DNA from: Collybiopsis luxurians FD-317 M1
Taxonomy: Eukaryota; Basidiomycota; Agaricomycetes; Agaricales; Omphalotaceae
Length of the DNA: 64,000 bases
NCBI GenBank assembly: GCA_000827265.1
Contig: KN834834.1
Coordinates: 181,924 to 245,923 of the forward strand
Reading direction: 5' to 3'
The notes beneath the pieces are model-generated. The model had not been told where the DNA came from, did not search any database, and saw only the letters and a list, made by a program, of their open reading frames with translations. A program made the position numbers and the translations under genes. Positions 24,280 through 38,000 of this stretch are shown here, piece by piece (the first letter of the stretch is position 1; every line of letters begins with the position of its first letter).

Positions 24280-27200
24280 GGAGCTCAAGAAGAGCGGCAG
24301 CGGTTGTGACATTCAAAACTTATTAATTGATCTCGGGCGAGCAACGATTACGATGCAATGGTATCAAACACAAAGTCTATACTGAGGGACTTGCTGAATT
24401 CTTTTTGAGCAGAGCTGGGTGCTTCAGTCAATCCAAAAGCGATATTAAGCCAGAGATGGTATAGCTTAGCATATTTCAGTGATGTGGTTGGGAGCTACGC
24501 CTACTATAACTATCTGGTATTCCTTCATAGTAGTTCGACACTTCCTAAAGCTCAACTTGGGTCCTGTATCCACTTAGTTGCATAATTTTACGTAACGTGG
24601 AAGAAACGAAGTTTTTAGAAAACGAGTCTGGATGTAGTGACTAATTGTTGGGAAAGTTACCCCCGGGCGTTTAGATTTTAGATTAAGATTGGCACCAGCG
24701 TCAATCATTCAGCTAGACGTTCACTGTTTGTGGTTCCATTCTTGGGTGAGGTTCCATTCTCGTTCAAGATGTTTGAACGTGCGCGGTATTTGAGGTGCCT
24801 CAGGGAGGTTAAATTACTTTAAAGTTCTACTGGTACTTCTTGAACGTCGAGCACGCTTTCTTCATTTCACTAAAATGATAAGAAGTGACAAGTACAAGCG
24901 CTCTCGAGACTCGAATATGATGCAGTCAGATACCCACGGATTGAATCTTAATTGGCCACCCAACAGACGTGAATTAATATCCTTGAGATGTCGACTTAGT
25001 TAGGTATAGAGTATCAATATCAACATATTCTTCAGTACAAACTCCCAAGCTCCTTCAAACGGTCATTCCAATATTTGAGGTATATCGCCTGGCTATTGAA
25101 CCGATCATTACGCGGAGATTTATCGCGGTTAATTATTCGATGTTACGCTGTGTTACTGTGAAATTTTACGCGAGTAAGTGTTCAGGAGGAAGCGTGAAGA
25201 TAAACTACCTACTGCAATATCAGCATTTTCAACGTCGATCTTCACACTCACTGCAGCAACTTCAAACTGATTTCTCGGTGCAGCGAATACTGAGTTCCAG
25301 AAAAAAAGACATGTGCACATAAGGTAGGTCAGCCGACTGGGCATCCGCTCTGGTCTACCTTCCTTCCCGTAGCCTGAAAATAAATTACGCGATCGAGCTA
25401 GAGAAATTCCCAGGCGGAACGTGGGGCCGTTGCTAGAAAAGATAAAGGGAGGTGTTGCTAGCAATCCTGTTGCAACCCTCGCTGAACAATGAGCAGCAGT
25501 CAGTTTGTCCTCGCTTTTGTCATATCCATTTTGGGACTAGGTTTATGGAAAAAGTTTCAACAAATCGATTCCAACCTGTCGCAGTTAGTTCGGGGCCCTA
25601 GGTCCCGTTCATGGATCTTTGGTCAGCGTTAGTTTCACAAAGACTCAGATGATTGGCTAACAAATTTTCACTTTGAAAGGGAACATTCTGGACCGCAGGG
25701 TGCTGCTGGAATATGAAGATGATGGAGGCGCTTATACAATTAAAGGATGCCTGGGCGTAAGTGATGACGCTCAGATTTCCCTGTCTCGAAAATGATGCAT
25801 GTTGAGATCCTACAGGAAAAACGCTTAATGATCACAGATCCAGCAGCAATGAAGTACATTTACCAACATTTTGAGCAGTTTGAACGACCTCCATTTGAAA
25901 AATTCGGAGAAAGTGTTGTAGCTGGCCCCGAGAACTATAACATTTTTACCGCTCGCGGTAAGTGACACGGCCCAGGCTTCAGTCGTTTAACTCGATAGAT
26001 TCGGCATATCAGATTCTCTAAGAATAAAAAATCTAATGAATCCTGCCTTTAAGCCTGCCGCTCTTCGTGGTTACGTTCCACATTTTCGAACTGTCGCGGA
26101 GAAGGTGAGGATGATCACAACGCTGAATTGCTGTCCGCAGTATCTCACACGATTGCTCAGTTAACGCAGAAATGGGAAGATCTATGCATGCATCGGTACC
26201 CAGAAAAAATCCAAATTGACATCCATAAAATCATTCATGAAGCAACTCTTGAGGCAGCAAAAAGAGGTATCTCGACCCGTGCTGTTACCTGCAACGCTAA
26301 AAGTAAACGAAACCGCAATAGCTGTCTTAGGGGACCGTAGTGCGCCAATTTCTGACATGGAAGTTGCCTTTTCGAAAAATTGTTATAATATTTTGTATGT
26401 TTTCTCCATCTAGTTATTCAAACTCGATTCCTCAACTTTAACAGATCAAAATTGACAGGCAAACCCACAAAAGGTGCTTTAATGACTGAACGTATTTTCG
26501 GTTCAATTTTCCCGCAATTTCTTCTACCAGTATTGCTCTATATACCCAGTGAGAGAATGAGAACACTTCGGCGCCACAATTTTTTGATGCGGTCCTTCGT
26601 TAATGAAATCCGTGCTGCGATTGTAAAGGAATGGAATGTAGAGGAAGTTGGCCAAGAGTGCATTCTGGATGTTATGAGTGAGTCGTTTCCTTTGTGCTCA
26701 CAGTACTCTCATTCCACATCCCGTTAGAGCATACCGGAGATGAAACGCAGCATGATCTACTCGAAATCTTGACATGGCAGGTACCCATTTTGTTGGTCGC
26801 TGGTCAGGATACCGTTGTAAGCAGCAATTGAATGCTTTCTGTAAATGGGTTCGGCTCACTCAGCTTGTATCACAAGGGAAATTCTATAACTTGGGCTCTT
26901 TACGAGTTTGCCAAAAATCCAGAATGGCAAGAGCAGGTTAGGAATGAGATAATCCAAGCTCAGGCAGGAAAGTCCGGTGAAGACTCGGAGCCTGCATTGC
27001 TTGACCAATTACAGTATCTTAATGCGCACATTAAGGTAGGAAGTCACAATTCGGAATACTTAGCGCTTATCGTTCAACTGGAATACCGTGACTGCAGGAA
27101 GTTCTTCGACTCTATCCCGGCGCTCCAACCATAGATCGCATCGCTCTTGAAGACGTCGTCTTGCCATTAGCCTCACCTGTTCAGTCTGGAGATGGCACGA

Positions 27201-28164
27201 AGTCAATTTCACAAATTCCCATCAAGCGAGGAGACAGAATTATGGTCGATCTGGCCGCATACAACCGGTATGTCTCATGAGATTTCATTCTAAGGACAAG
27301 ATTAACATTTGCGTGCAGGAGACATTCGATTTGGGGCGACGATGCCGATACCTTTAAGCCGTCGAGATGGTTGGATGGTTCTGATCCTGGAAAGTCTACC
27401 GGTATTGGCCCATACGCAAATCTGTACGTTCCGTGTGATTAACTTATTAGAACGGTCGAGTTCATCTTCATTTTGAGAGCTACTTTTAGTGGAGGACCAC
27501 GAATATGTATCGGGTAAAGCATGAACGTTTCTTGTTAATCACTTAAAACACTGAAAGCTCTTGCTGTAGCTGGCGTTTTGCGTGAGCCATAGGTATGGTA
27601 ACAAAACATCCGAGTCCGCTAATGATTTTTTGCAGGATACTCCAAATGCAAGTCTTCCTAACAGGCTGTCTTTCAAAGCTTCAGCTCCGTATTCCAACGG
27701 GAGTGGAGGTTCACCCAGTGAAATCTTTCACCATTTATCCAGCTACGCAAGAGAAGGAGGAAAGCCTTCCCCTGGAGATCGCACTCCTTAACTGAAGGCA
27801 GTCAAATTCTAGCTTCACCCAAACTCACGAGTCTACTGAACAAATATCTCGATAGCATTACCCAACTGTAAAGGAGAGTTTAATGTATATAATGTCCTTG
27901 TAAATGACAATCCCAATCGAATCGTCTGTTGTAGTACGTACACATGAAGGAAGCGAAAGAAAGAAAAGACTACGAGGTCCGTGGATGATATGATATGCAT
28001 GTGCGAAGCAAGTTGTATCGACTGAAACAAAGGCAGTGAGCGTGGGGAACGAGGGCATGTGGGGTAAGGATGATATTCATGAACCGTACTAATCCAAAGT
28101 TAAGTCCGAAAACAGTGAAATAAGGGAAATAAAGACAGCGGAGTTCAGTAAGGAAGGAAATCTA
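24280..28164 (+). repeat. Tandem duplication, right unit (P450 copy 2)
   Basis: Second copy of the 3.9-kb unit described at 20356-24274. Its right edge overlaps the stop codon of the chitin synthase on the other strand (28162-28164). Because its downstream sequence continues naturally into that gene, this is probably the original arrangement and the left unit the added copy. Confidence 0.85.
25489..27795 (+). CDS. Cytochrome P450, copy 2
   Basis: Same exon layout as copy 1, starting at ATG 25489 with an N-terminal membrane anchor. Landmarks: N-L-M-N-P-A-F after a phase-1 junction, the proximal block L-T-Q-K-W-E-D-L, I-helix A-G-Q-D-T-V, E-V-L-R (E-x-x-R), the P-S-R-W segment, and a canonical heme loop F-S-G-G-P-R-I-C-I-G with the Cys ligand. 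It ends W-R-F-A-I-L-Q-M-Q through L-E-I-A-L-L-N, stop at 27793-27795. All splice junctions I tested keep frame with consensus donors. It should be the active member of the pair: a microsomal monooxygenase working with a separate reductase. I did not assign a CYP family; it resembles the expanded basidiomycete P450s. It converges on the chitin synthase, with 366 bases between the stop codons. Confidence 0.85.
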
Positions 28165-31100
28165 CTCTGCTAGTATCGAATCGATAGACTTATTCAAAAA
28201 GTCTTTACGAGATGCGAGGTCTGCTTTCGGGAACTTGGCCGCCATGGCTTCACGAGCAGTTCTGAAAGAAACAGTCAGCGAAAATGAATCAACGAAATCG
28301 AAATAGAGATCTTACTTCTTCGTAACAGTCATCAAGTCTTGAGTACCCAAATAACTCCTTAACGCACTGAATAACTCGTCATCCGATGGGTTGGGATTCT
28401 GACTGGGTCCCGAAGACGCGAACGGATTCACCGTCGTCGCCATCGAGAACGTTGACATGGGTCGCGTCTCCTGATTGGCAGCTGGCATCGTAGGGGGAGC
28501 AAATGCTCCGGACTGCGATCCAGCACCGGCACCGAAGCTCCCTCCAGTCATCATTCCAGACATCATCGGTGAAACCATCGGGTTCATACCCATGCCCATA
28601 CCCATACCCATACCCATCGGCATGCCGTACATGCTCCCAGTCCCTTGGTATCCCATCGGCATAGCTGGAGGTCCCATGGGCATGCCGGTATGCCCGCCGT
28701 AATCAGACCCAGCGGCGCTTCCCGGACCACCGCTGAACGGCAGGTAAGGAAGCTGAGGAGCGAATTGTTGAGGTGGTCCATGGTGGGAAATGTTACTGAA
28801 AGACTGCTGACTCGCCATGGCTGGATTGGATCGATTCAAAAAGTTGGTATCGCGGTAGTAGTCGCCGGCCTGAGATCCTTGCTGATAGTTGTACGGCGAT
28901 CCAGCACGGGACATCGGTTGGCGTGCTTGAGAGCGCGGTTTGCTCAATCCTGTCTCATCCGAATGGCGGGAGCCAGTTTCGAATGCGTCGGCTTCATACT
29001 CTGCAAAAACGTGTTAGTAAAGGAACGAAACGGGAAGCAATTTATACATACCGCTGAATTTCTTGAGAGGAATCATCGACTCGTCGAACTTGTCGTCGTC
29101 GTTGATGATGACCTTCTTATCCCTCCCTTCGCCGATAACCAGACGGGTGTTACCCCAACCGAATTCGTCCATACACCAGAAAGAATAAACGGGCAAGAAG
29201 AAACTGTATACCGGGTATCTGGATGCAAATTCGTCAGTATAATTGCACTCGCAGACAGCCAGGACACTCACGAGATCAAGTAAACAATCATCCATCCAAC
29301 CAGCATGAACTCTCGCTTCAGGATGAAGATCAAAGCTTGTAGACCGTACCCAGCCGCGATCAAGATGATTGCGATAAGGGGGAACGGAGATCTACCGAGA
29401 GACACAGCAATGATAAGGTAGAAAAGCTAAAAGATTTCCGTCAGTAAACGAAGTGGCGGGTGCAAAAAAATCGACCACGTACATAGACTACAGTTGCTGG
29501 CAAGATCTATTCAATCTGGTCAATACAGAAGATAAAAGAGGAAAAAGACATGAGCAACTCACAATAGTACTAAGCAAATCGATAAACACAAAGATCCTCA
29601 TCGAGAAACAGCAGAATCCAATGAGCTCCGGCAAGATAAACAGCTCGCAGAGGTTATGAACCGTCGAATTAATCCATCGACGTCGCTGCGAGAACAAAAC
29701 CCTCGTACTGTCCGGAGCGACAGTATGAGCGACGGCATCCGGGTTGAACTTGGTCTTGAACGTTGGGAAATGCTTCATGAGAAGCGTCGTCAAGAAACGA
29801 TCCTCGCCGAGGGAGAACAAATTCTTCTTGTGTAGAGTGTCCACGTTCGGCTCCGCGTATTCGTCGATAACTCGATTGGAGATGATGATGGGTCGTCCCT
29901 TGTCCGCGGTACGGATTCGGTAGAGGGAGAAACATCCAGGAAGACAGGTGACAGAGCCGAAAAGGGACTCGAAAGCCTTGGTGAGATGATGCGAAATATA
30001 GTACTCGTAGACTTGAATCATCGTCCACCACGACGTGTCCTCGTTGGCGACTTTCGTTTCGCCACAGATACCGATGATGCTAGAGTCGATTGCAGCGGTA
30101 GCGACGAGACGGTTGAGGGATTCAGGCGTAACAGTCTGCGGGAAACATAGAAATTCAATCATCAGAAATGAAACATGAAATGGAACTCACTGTATCAGCG
30201 TCAACGGTAAAGATGTACTCATAGAACGCCGGATCAATCCCAATGACGTTGCGCATTTGGTGGTACAGCTCCAGCTCCAGCGGACTCATCGGAGCGTCAA
30301 AGTGAACTCGGTTGAGGTAGTGCATCAACAGGATTTGAGAGTCACGCTTCCCTCTGTTACCAGGCTTTGACCGCTCAGTGGGCTTCCCGACCTTGACAAC
30401 AACCATGTATCTTTGATGTGATAGGAGATTACGAGGAAGAATGGAGAAGGGGATAGTATGGAGAGGAAGAGCGTAACGAATTAGTTGGACTCGAAAATAG
30501 AAAAAAAGTAGGAAAAAAACTTACGGAACAACATGTCCTTCAAACTCATACAAACCCGAGTAAACCTTCCCATAATTCAAGGCCCTAGCACCCTCTCCGA
30601 CACTCTTGAACATCAACGGCTCCGGATTGAGGGCGGGATCGACTCCGAGAATATCCAAAACGATCCTTGGGGTCGTTCGGTCGTTACCTACGTTACAGAG
30701 AATGAAAAATCAGAATAGTGAGTAACGACTCCGCCTGAAAACCAACTCACCACTTCCAGTGATATTTCCGTCGCAGATGATAAAGATGAGCTTACGCTTA
30801 TCATCGTAATTGAGCGCAGCCAGCGAATCGATTGTACGTCGGAGAGAATCTTCACCCTCAGTGTAACAAGGGACTTGACAGAGGATAAATTTATCTTGAA
30901 GTTCGGGATTCCTTTTCGGAGCAAGTTGGAGCGCAGACAAGACTGTAAGAAGACGCAAAAAAGAAAATCGACACGGTGAGCATAGTAAATGAGGAATAAG
31001 AAAAAGTCCGTTACGCACACTTTAAGACCATCGTACTCATCAAGATCGCCGAAACGACAATCAAAGTGATATTCGGAGCCTGACATCTAGGCGTCTGCCT

Positions 31101-34100
31101 GAAATCCGTTTCGCCGACGTAGAAAACATTGTTAAGACAGTCAAGATTGGACTCGCTACAAGTTCGCAGATTAAAAAAGAGTTGAAAAAACGATAACAAC
31201 AATTCTCTCTGCTTACCGATACGTCGCATTCAAATTGCCCAACGCCTCATCCAAAGGCTTGGTAATATCTTGCCCAGATTGATCCTTGAACACGTCTTCG
31301 ATACCTGAATCAATAAACTTGTACGCGTCGTTGTTCTCATTAACCGTTTGCGTGTTGAAGTAGTCCGTGAGATCATAGAGTTTGTTACGATAAACACCCC
31401 AGATTCTGGTAACGAGAGAGTATGAGTTGAGCGTCCGATGCGAGAACGAAGAGGGCGCGAAGATGACTCACTTTTGTATCGAATCGTCCTCAGCCTGACC
31501 TTGAATCTCCTTCCAATCATGTACCAACGCCCCTTTATGATACTTTTTAATCGTAGGCTGGAACGTGGACAAATACCAATCCGAATTATGCAAAGCCGAC
31601 GTCGTCGATTGAGCAAACTACAGTATCGAAAGTTAGCGCGAACAAAAAGTCTCAAACGAAACTCAAAAAACATACCTCTCCGCTACTATGATCAGCCGTA
31701 GGTTCCGTCTTTGAGAAATTCTTAAACGTAATCTTCATCTGATTCGCCACATCTTGACTCCCACTGCTCGCAATGACCAAATCCTGACATCCCAAAACAA
31801 GCGGGACAGGGAAATAACCGGTCAAATCCTGCCCCGCCAGTGCATCCAAGACATCATCCGTGTTGGAATCCTCCCCTTGGATATCACTGTGCTGACCCTT
31901 GACGAAATTGGACACGTCGTATACCTGCCCTTGAATGGCAACGTAGTAGTCATTGGACGCGGTATGCTGAGCGAGCTCGTTCGTCGTCCACGCGTTGTCG
32001 TAGTCTGGACAAACGATCCGACCAAAAATGACAACGTAGAAAATGACAATACCGTTGAAGAGGAAAATGAGCCAGAAAATCGTGACCTTTTCTCGCCAGG
32101 CGAGACGGACGTCGGGACGTTTCATGCGACCAACGTGGCGGAGGAGGAAAGTGGGGATCCAGAATGTGCACAACCATACTGTCCAAAGCCAGAATCGACG
32201 ACTGCGCGTGGAGGGAACTTCTTCGACGGAAGAGGGGTGCGGAGCAGAGTTGACAATGAGACCAGAGGATTCGTCTTTGGGAGCATTGGGATCGCGGGGG
32301 AGAGAGGGAGCAGAGGCGAAAGGGTTTTCGGGGTTCTTGGCGTCCCAGTCGGATCCCCATGCGCTATCATTGGGAGTAGCTCCAGGGTAGGCAGGTGTCG
32401 TTGGCGAAGGTAAGTTGTTGTCCGTTTGAGGAATCGGAAGGGCATTATAACCCGTTCCACTAGACGCGCCGCGCGCATGATTCCGGTAAGTTCCTCCGCT
32501 GCGCGCCGTCTCCAGCACGTCATCGTCCAACCCTCGACTCGAAACACCCCCGTACGCGTATCCCCCTTCGCCCGTCCCATGCGTGTACTCGGTTCCATCG
32601 TCACCTCCAACGTCGTCGTAAACCCTCTCCTCATCCGAGTCGGGTTCATGCTCCATACCCAACCCTTCCAAATTCCGTTTCCCTTCCTTCTCCGCAGCCC
32701 GCACGCCATCCTCGACACTCTTCCACGCACCATACCCAAGCCAAATACATTCATTGCCTACAACGAAATCTTCCCCCTCCTGCCATCCATTCGCCCTCGC
32801 ACATTGCGTGATTCGTTCCGAGGGACTACCTTGCATACGGCCCACGTAACGGTCGCAGAACTGGTCCACAGGGTAATAGAGGATGAAATCGGCGGAAGAG
32901 TGCTTCCTGGATGCGATATCGGCGAGGAGGAGGGATTTAATTTGGGCTCGGACACGACGTTTGTCGAACGAGTTGGGGGTGAGCGAGTCGTTGGGACGGA
33001 TGCAGGAAATCGTCCATAGGTGAGCTCGAGAGGATGAGATGGCTTGTGAAAGGGAAGAGAAGATGGTGGTGAGGGTGGAGGAGACTTGAGTGGTGACGGG
33101 ATAAGTCTTTTGACGGTCGAGCTCACTCGCCTCTTCAGACGTATCTGGTTCGGCGTCGACGAGGGGAGTGAGGGTGCGAAGAGGACGGCTGGAAACCTGG
33201 GCTTGGACTACGATCGATTCGTCCTGCCAGTGCTTCTCAGCGGCGACACCGGGACCAGAGAAGAGTTTGGCGATGAAGGGGTCAGCGGAGCTGCGCAAGA
33301 GAGAGACAAAGGAGGGATCGAGGAGGTCGGTATCCTTCTCGACGAAGGATTCTAAGGAGTAGGTGACGCCGCCCTCGTAGTGGTTGATGGTGAAGGGATT
33401 AGGGGAGAAGGACGAGTGGACGCCCACTTTAGATTTTATTTCTTCCTCCAACTCTGCGTCGCGACGAGCGTTGTCACCTTTACCTTGCTTCATCGCCGAA
33501 GAAGCTTTACCCATAATACCCAACATCCCCAGAGGCTTCCTCTGCCTCCTATCGACTAGCCCACCTTTCAACATTTCGATACAAGACGAATTGTCGAGGT
33601 GAGAAACTTCAGGAAGGGAAACGCCATCGGAAGCGAGCATGGCGTTGTACCCGACTTCGTCATTGAAAGTATGGCGGATGTAGAAAGATTGAAGCATCTC
33701 GTCTTGGAAATTAATGATGAACTCGTCGAACGAGTTTTGACCGTACGCGGAGACCAACGGCTGCGAACCGGCCAGAGCCATTGAGTTGGTGCCGGTAGGA
33801 TTGCGGGACTGGAAACCGGGTTGGTCGAGGAGAACGATTTGCGTGGCGGGAGGCGAAGAGGAGGAGCCGGCAAGTTTGTGATTGGCGGTTTCGACGACGA
33901 AAGCGAACAGGATGGCGTACAAGTCTCGTACGAGACCATCCCGTTGCTTGGCAGCCTGCTCACCGTTGAGAAGGACGGTATAGAGCTCCTTCTTGACATA
34001 GCTGGTTTTGTTGGTAAGAGCCTGAGCGAATTCTTCGCTGCCGACGCCGAGCATCCTAGCAACCTGATCGAGAACAGGCACGTTGGATACGAAGGCCGAG

Positions 34101-35092
34101 ACGTCGTGGAAGTCTCCTTCGCCGAACTCTAGATTGCCGAGTAGAAGGATGGCGATGACGAGCTGGAAGATGGCGGACTGGACCTTGGGTTTGAAGCCAA
34201 GGCTACGCATGGCCGCGCGGAGGTCACCCATGGCGATGCTGTCGTCACTGAAAGGTCCTGCGGGTAGACGATAGGTGCCGCTAGAGGCGAGCAGGGCGTA
34301 GTCGGAAAGGTCCTCTATACCCCACAGATCCCGTTCTTGAGACGTACAGCCGGCGATGATCTGGTAGAAGACGTGAAAACTACGTTCTTCATGGCCGAGT
34401 CTGGGACCTAGACGACTCTTGTCAAGAGCGTAGGTGAGGATCTTGGCGCCGCTGATTCGACCTTTGTCGGTGAAGTGAAGCTGGAGATACCGGGAATGAC
34501 GAGAGGCGTTCGGGTTCAGTAGCATCTTGCTGTTTCCGAACGAATCCAAAAGAATGTGCAGAGCCGTGATTTGCTCGGCGGTTTTCGATTCTTTCGACGA
34601 GTGGGACGAAAGACGCAGAATCTGATTGGTTAAGAGACGAAGCGTAGATGTCTTTCCTGAACCTGTAATACCTCTGAAATGAAAAGAGTCAGTAAATGAA
34701 AGAAGAAAAGGAAATTCATCGTACCTAGCTAGTACAATTTGATTCTCTTTCCTTCTCCTCATGACCAGATACATCCTCGCCGCAAAATCGTAAACGTGAG
34801 GTTGCAATTCTTTTGGTCTATCAGCCCCTACACCCTGACTCGTGTCCCTATAACACCGCTCCTCATATTCCTTTGCGCTGGCATTTCCGACGCTTCCTAA
34901 AGTTTTGAAAGGATTGACGACGACCAAGTTGCTCGAGCCGATTCTAGTATATGGCAGGTCGGCACGAAAACGAGATTGGAGGACGGAGAGAATGGGATCT
35001 GGGGTTGGGTAAATGGTAGCGGCTCCAGACGAAGAAACGAGGTCTAAGAGTTCGCCTGAAGCGGTTGATTGGGTTGTGTGGTGAGAAGCCAT
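28162..35092 (-). CDS. Chitin synthase with myosin motor domain (class V/VII type)
   Basis: Thirteen exons, read from the 5' end: 35092-34725, 34673-31676, 31617-31472, 31405-31217, 31155-31019, 30942-30751, 30687-30525, 30410-30191, 30135-29563, 29426-29272, 29218-29052, 29000-28316, 28261-28162. They sum to 2,030 codons plus stop. Domains in order: a myosin motor-like domain (residues ~1-780) with a P-loop G-I-T-G-S-G-K-T at ~124-131; two membrane helices (~950-1010); a cytochrome-b5-like domain around [13 protein letters not shown] (~1030); the family-2 glycosyltransferase core with G-E-D-R (~1580) and Q-R-R-R-W (~1620); final membrane helices; a Met/Gly- and Ser-rich linker; and a C-terminal DEK_C domain (~1975-2030). 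It makes cell-wall chitin from UDP-GlcNAc in the plasma membrane, with the motor domain aiding delivery of secretory vesicles. I chose the ATG at 35092 because M-A-S-H-H fits the family N-terminus; one at 35116 would add eight residues. Confidence 0.95.
28586..28620 (-). repeat. 6-bp microsatellite encoding Met-Gly repeats in the chitin synthase
   Basis: A tandem array of cccata/cccatg units in the last-but-one exon encodes alternating Gly-Met on the minus strand. It sits in the disordered linker between the membrane helices and the DEK_C domain. The unit keeps frame, so length changes would be tolerated and probably vary between strains. Confidence 0.8.
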
Positions 35093-38000
35093 GGCCAATG
35101 AAGAAAGGACCGTCAAAGCTCGTTAATGGCTGAGCGAGCTCGACGTCGGAGGCGATGGCGGCGGCGGTGGTGGTGGTTGTAAGGAAAAAGTGACGTTTGG
35201 GACGGTCGGCATCAACGCTTCCCACATGGCTCTGAGCGCTTAATTTTCTCACAGGCGCTAAAGGTACTTGACGACGGACTGCCCAGTTCTCCGACCCTCG
35301 CTCATCCTTCTCCGCAACCAACGATATCCGTTCAGCTCGAGAATACCCAATTCTCAACTCTCTGGACACGTACACCCGACCTATTCCTGGAATCCTCAAC
35401 GGCATGAAATGCCCGCAGGCTGATTGAGCGTGTTAGCCGGATATATCGACATAGCTTGCTTGACAGCCGGACGGTCCTCTTGTGCCTCTAAGTATACAAC
35501 TCGAATTCGGACTTCAAAAGCAACCGCGGTTTCAAATAGGTTGGCATCAAACAACGCGACCGTTGACAAGTAATACCTTTAAGGAATACCGCCTCTTCTC
35601 CACAGTGAATATATCGATTAAGCTGACTCAAGCCGTATCCTTTTTTTCACGACTTTGAGGAAAGGTGGGTTTCTGACTATCCCTCGTCGCCTCGCTTCTA
35701 ACAACGATGTTTCTCTTATAGTCGTTACGCTAAGTCCTCTGTACTATACAGCGTATCAGAAGCGCTCTGTAGGTCGTAACTCATTGTTTTTTTTTTTTTC
35801 TTTTCGTGTCCGAATCGTTTCGCGTCTAACGACATCGGGATATATTCAATACATCCTCCCGCATACGACAGGTGTCTCTATCGCTGTCGCTGGGTTTTTG
35901 CGGTGCAAGGTGGTGGGATCGAATGGAGAGTCCAGGTAATTGTTCCTCTACGTTCATTATCGATGCCGGTCAACCAATTTTGGGTGTATCTGCTCGTGTC
36001 CTGTTGAGCTTTTCTAACATGAGATTTCCCTCTACTCGAAGACACGGTTATCTCGAACGACTCGAATTGATTTTGGGGAGCTGCTCGCAGGTCGTCACCC
36101 TTTTCTAACACTGTTCCAAAGGAAGGAATGGAGTTCGTATCACTTTTGTAACGTGAACCTACACGTCGTCGTGTCACCGGAACGGTCTCCCTTTTTTCTT
36201 GACTCCGATTCCAATTCGTTAGCTAGATTGGCTTGGGAAGGTATTGACGTCCTCAATTCTTGACCGGTGGAAAATCAGGTGAATGGGATTTTTGAAAGTG
36301 AGGGCTATCGGCGCTGCGTACGGTCTTATTATCTGTGTAACCGTGCTGTACTTTTGGTAGGTATGTGACTCATGTAATGATACAACCCGACCAGTTGACC
36401 TCGAGCAAATGGAAGATGTTAGCATTAGACGGTTGGTTTTAGGTATACCGGGCTTACATTGTACCGACAGTCGTCTCCCTCTAGCTCCTTAATTGAATCC
36501 TGGCTTTGAAAATTTCCCCTCGCTAGATGGACAGCTAGAGTCCGTTTGGATTCATTGGATATTTCCGGCAGGACAGAGACCTTTTCAAATTATTCTATTG
36601 ATCTCACTGAAGAGCATTTGGACGAAGACGGAAATTGCAAATTCTGGATGTTCATAGCTGAGAGCACCGCGATTGAAATGCAATCGAATGGATATTCTTT
36701 GAGTAAGGCTTAGCTTGAAATACTCAATCGCAAATTTCTATCCGTTAATATTGAAGCGTTACGCCTTTACAACAATGCCAGTGCTGGGTACGATCTTTTC
36801 TTTCGTAGACATCCATTCCTACAGGGACCGCTTAACAAGTGCCGAATCAAACGCAAAGCAAAGTGACTGTCCCTCGCTGCTGACATCTGAGAGTCTCTAC
36901 ACCATCATGGACAAGAATCGGAAGGATTGAGTACAGTACATCGGCGGGTACTGTGTAAATTAATTGATGTAGCGAGAGGGTAATGCCGATAAGTTGGGGA
37001 GGTTCAAATTGAATACAACGGAAGGAGACTGGGTGTTGAGTTTTCGTAGGATAGACTGAACGGGTTGGCCTGATTCTTTTTCTTGTTAATACTCAAGTAT
37101 TTTGGTGTCTATGTAGAGTCCCACACTGCTACCGCCACACAAAGTCAAATTGTCTCCCCCGAACTTGGTGGATAGGGGTTTGTTTTCAAGTCGGCCAGTA
37201 TTTGCGTGTTTACTACTAGTCTGATTTTTGATACTCGATATGACGGCCCTATCAATCTTTACGTTGAAGCTAACCTGCGAACATTGCAGCTGAGAATGGA
37301 TCCTACTTGTCTCCTGTGCAGGAATCAGCACTAAGCATCTTACATCCGTAGGATTGGACACTTAACTGAGAGGTCAAAGCTGGTAATATCGTTCTTAATC
37401 GAGTAAAACACTGTGAACTTGAATATGTACAGATGCTGTCTACAGATTTATATACATTGAATTGTACACATATAGCATTATATGGCTGTCTACACGGTGC
37501 GAACACTGATAAAGATCTATTCTTCAAAGTTCTAAATCTAAACTTGGCGTTCAATATCAGCGCTTACTCCTCGGCATATGCCGTTTAAAGTGGTGGTAGA
37601 GGAGACGCTCTTGCCACCGTTTAGATCGGCAAAGTCCGATACCCAAGTACCAACATGGGAAACTCTGTTTAGACTTCCTCCACGAGTTTTTTTTGCGAGT
37701 TACCATATACCGGTCCATCTCAAGGAACTTTTATCACCCAATAAAACCACCAAAAAAGCGCCAATGCGGCATTTGAGCAGCTAGTACCCTATCGTATGTA
37801 TCATCCAAGTCGGCTCGTGAATAAATGGTAATAAACGCTTGATATCATGCTTACTTTGGATGTCATGTCGCTTCAGCTACTTGTGGTAGTCAATCAGGTC
37901 AGGTAATAGCTCATCGATCTGATTGCTTGAAGATCGGGTCACCAACTCAGGCAAAGGTACCGAGACAGCACAATTTGGAATCTTTTGCTTGCACTTTCGT

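Noticed and set aside
28645..29283. Plus-strand open frame of ~212 codons opposite the chitin-synthase 3' end
   Set aside because: It runs through introns and exons of the minus-strand gene without regard to their borders and has no recognisable motif.
31754..33019. Long plus-strand open frames (31754-32413, 32426-33019) opposite the chitin synthase
   Set aside because: They are antisense to the large second exon of a well-supported gene, are rich in Arg/Pro/Ser as expected of a shadow frame, and show no domain.
34944..35405. Separate gene upstream of the chitin synthase on the same strand
   Set aside because: It overlaps the first exon in another frame and covers the promoter; its composition reflects GCC/GGT repeats.
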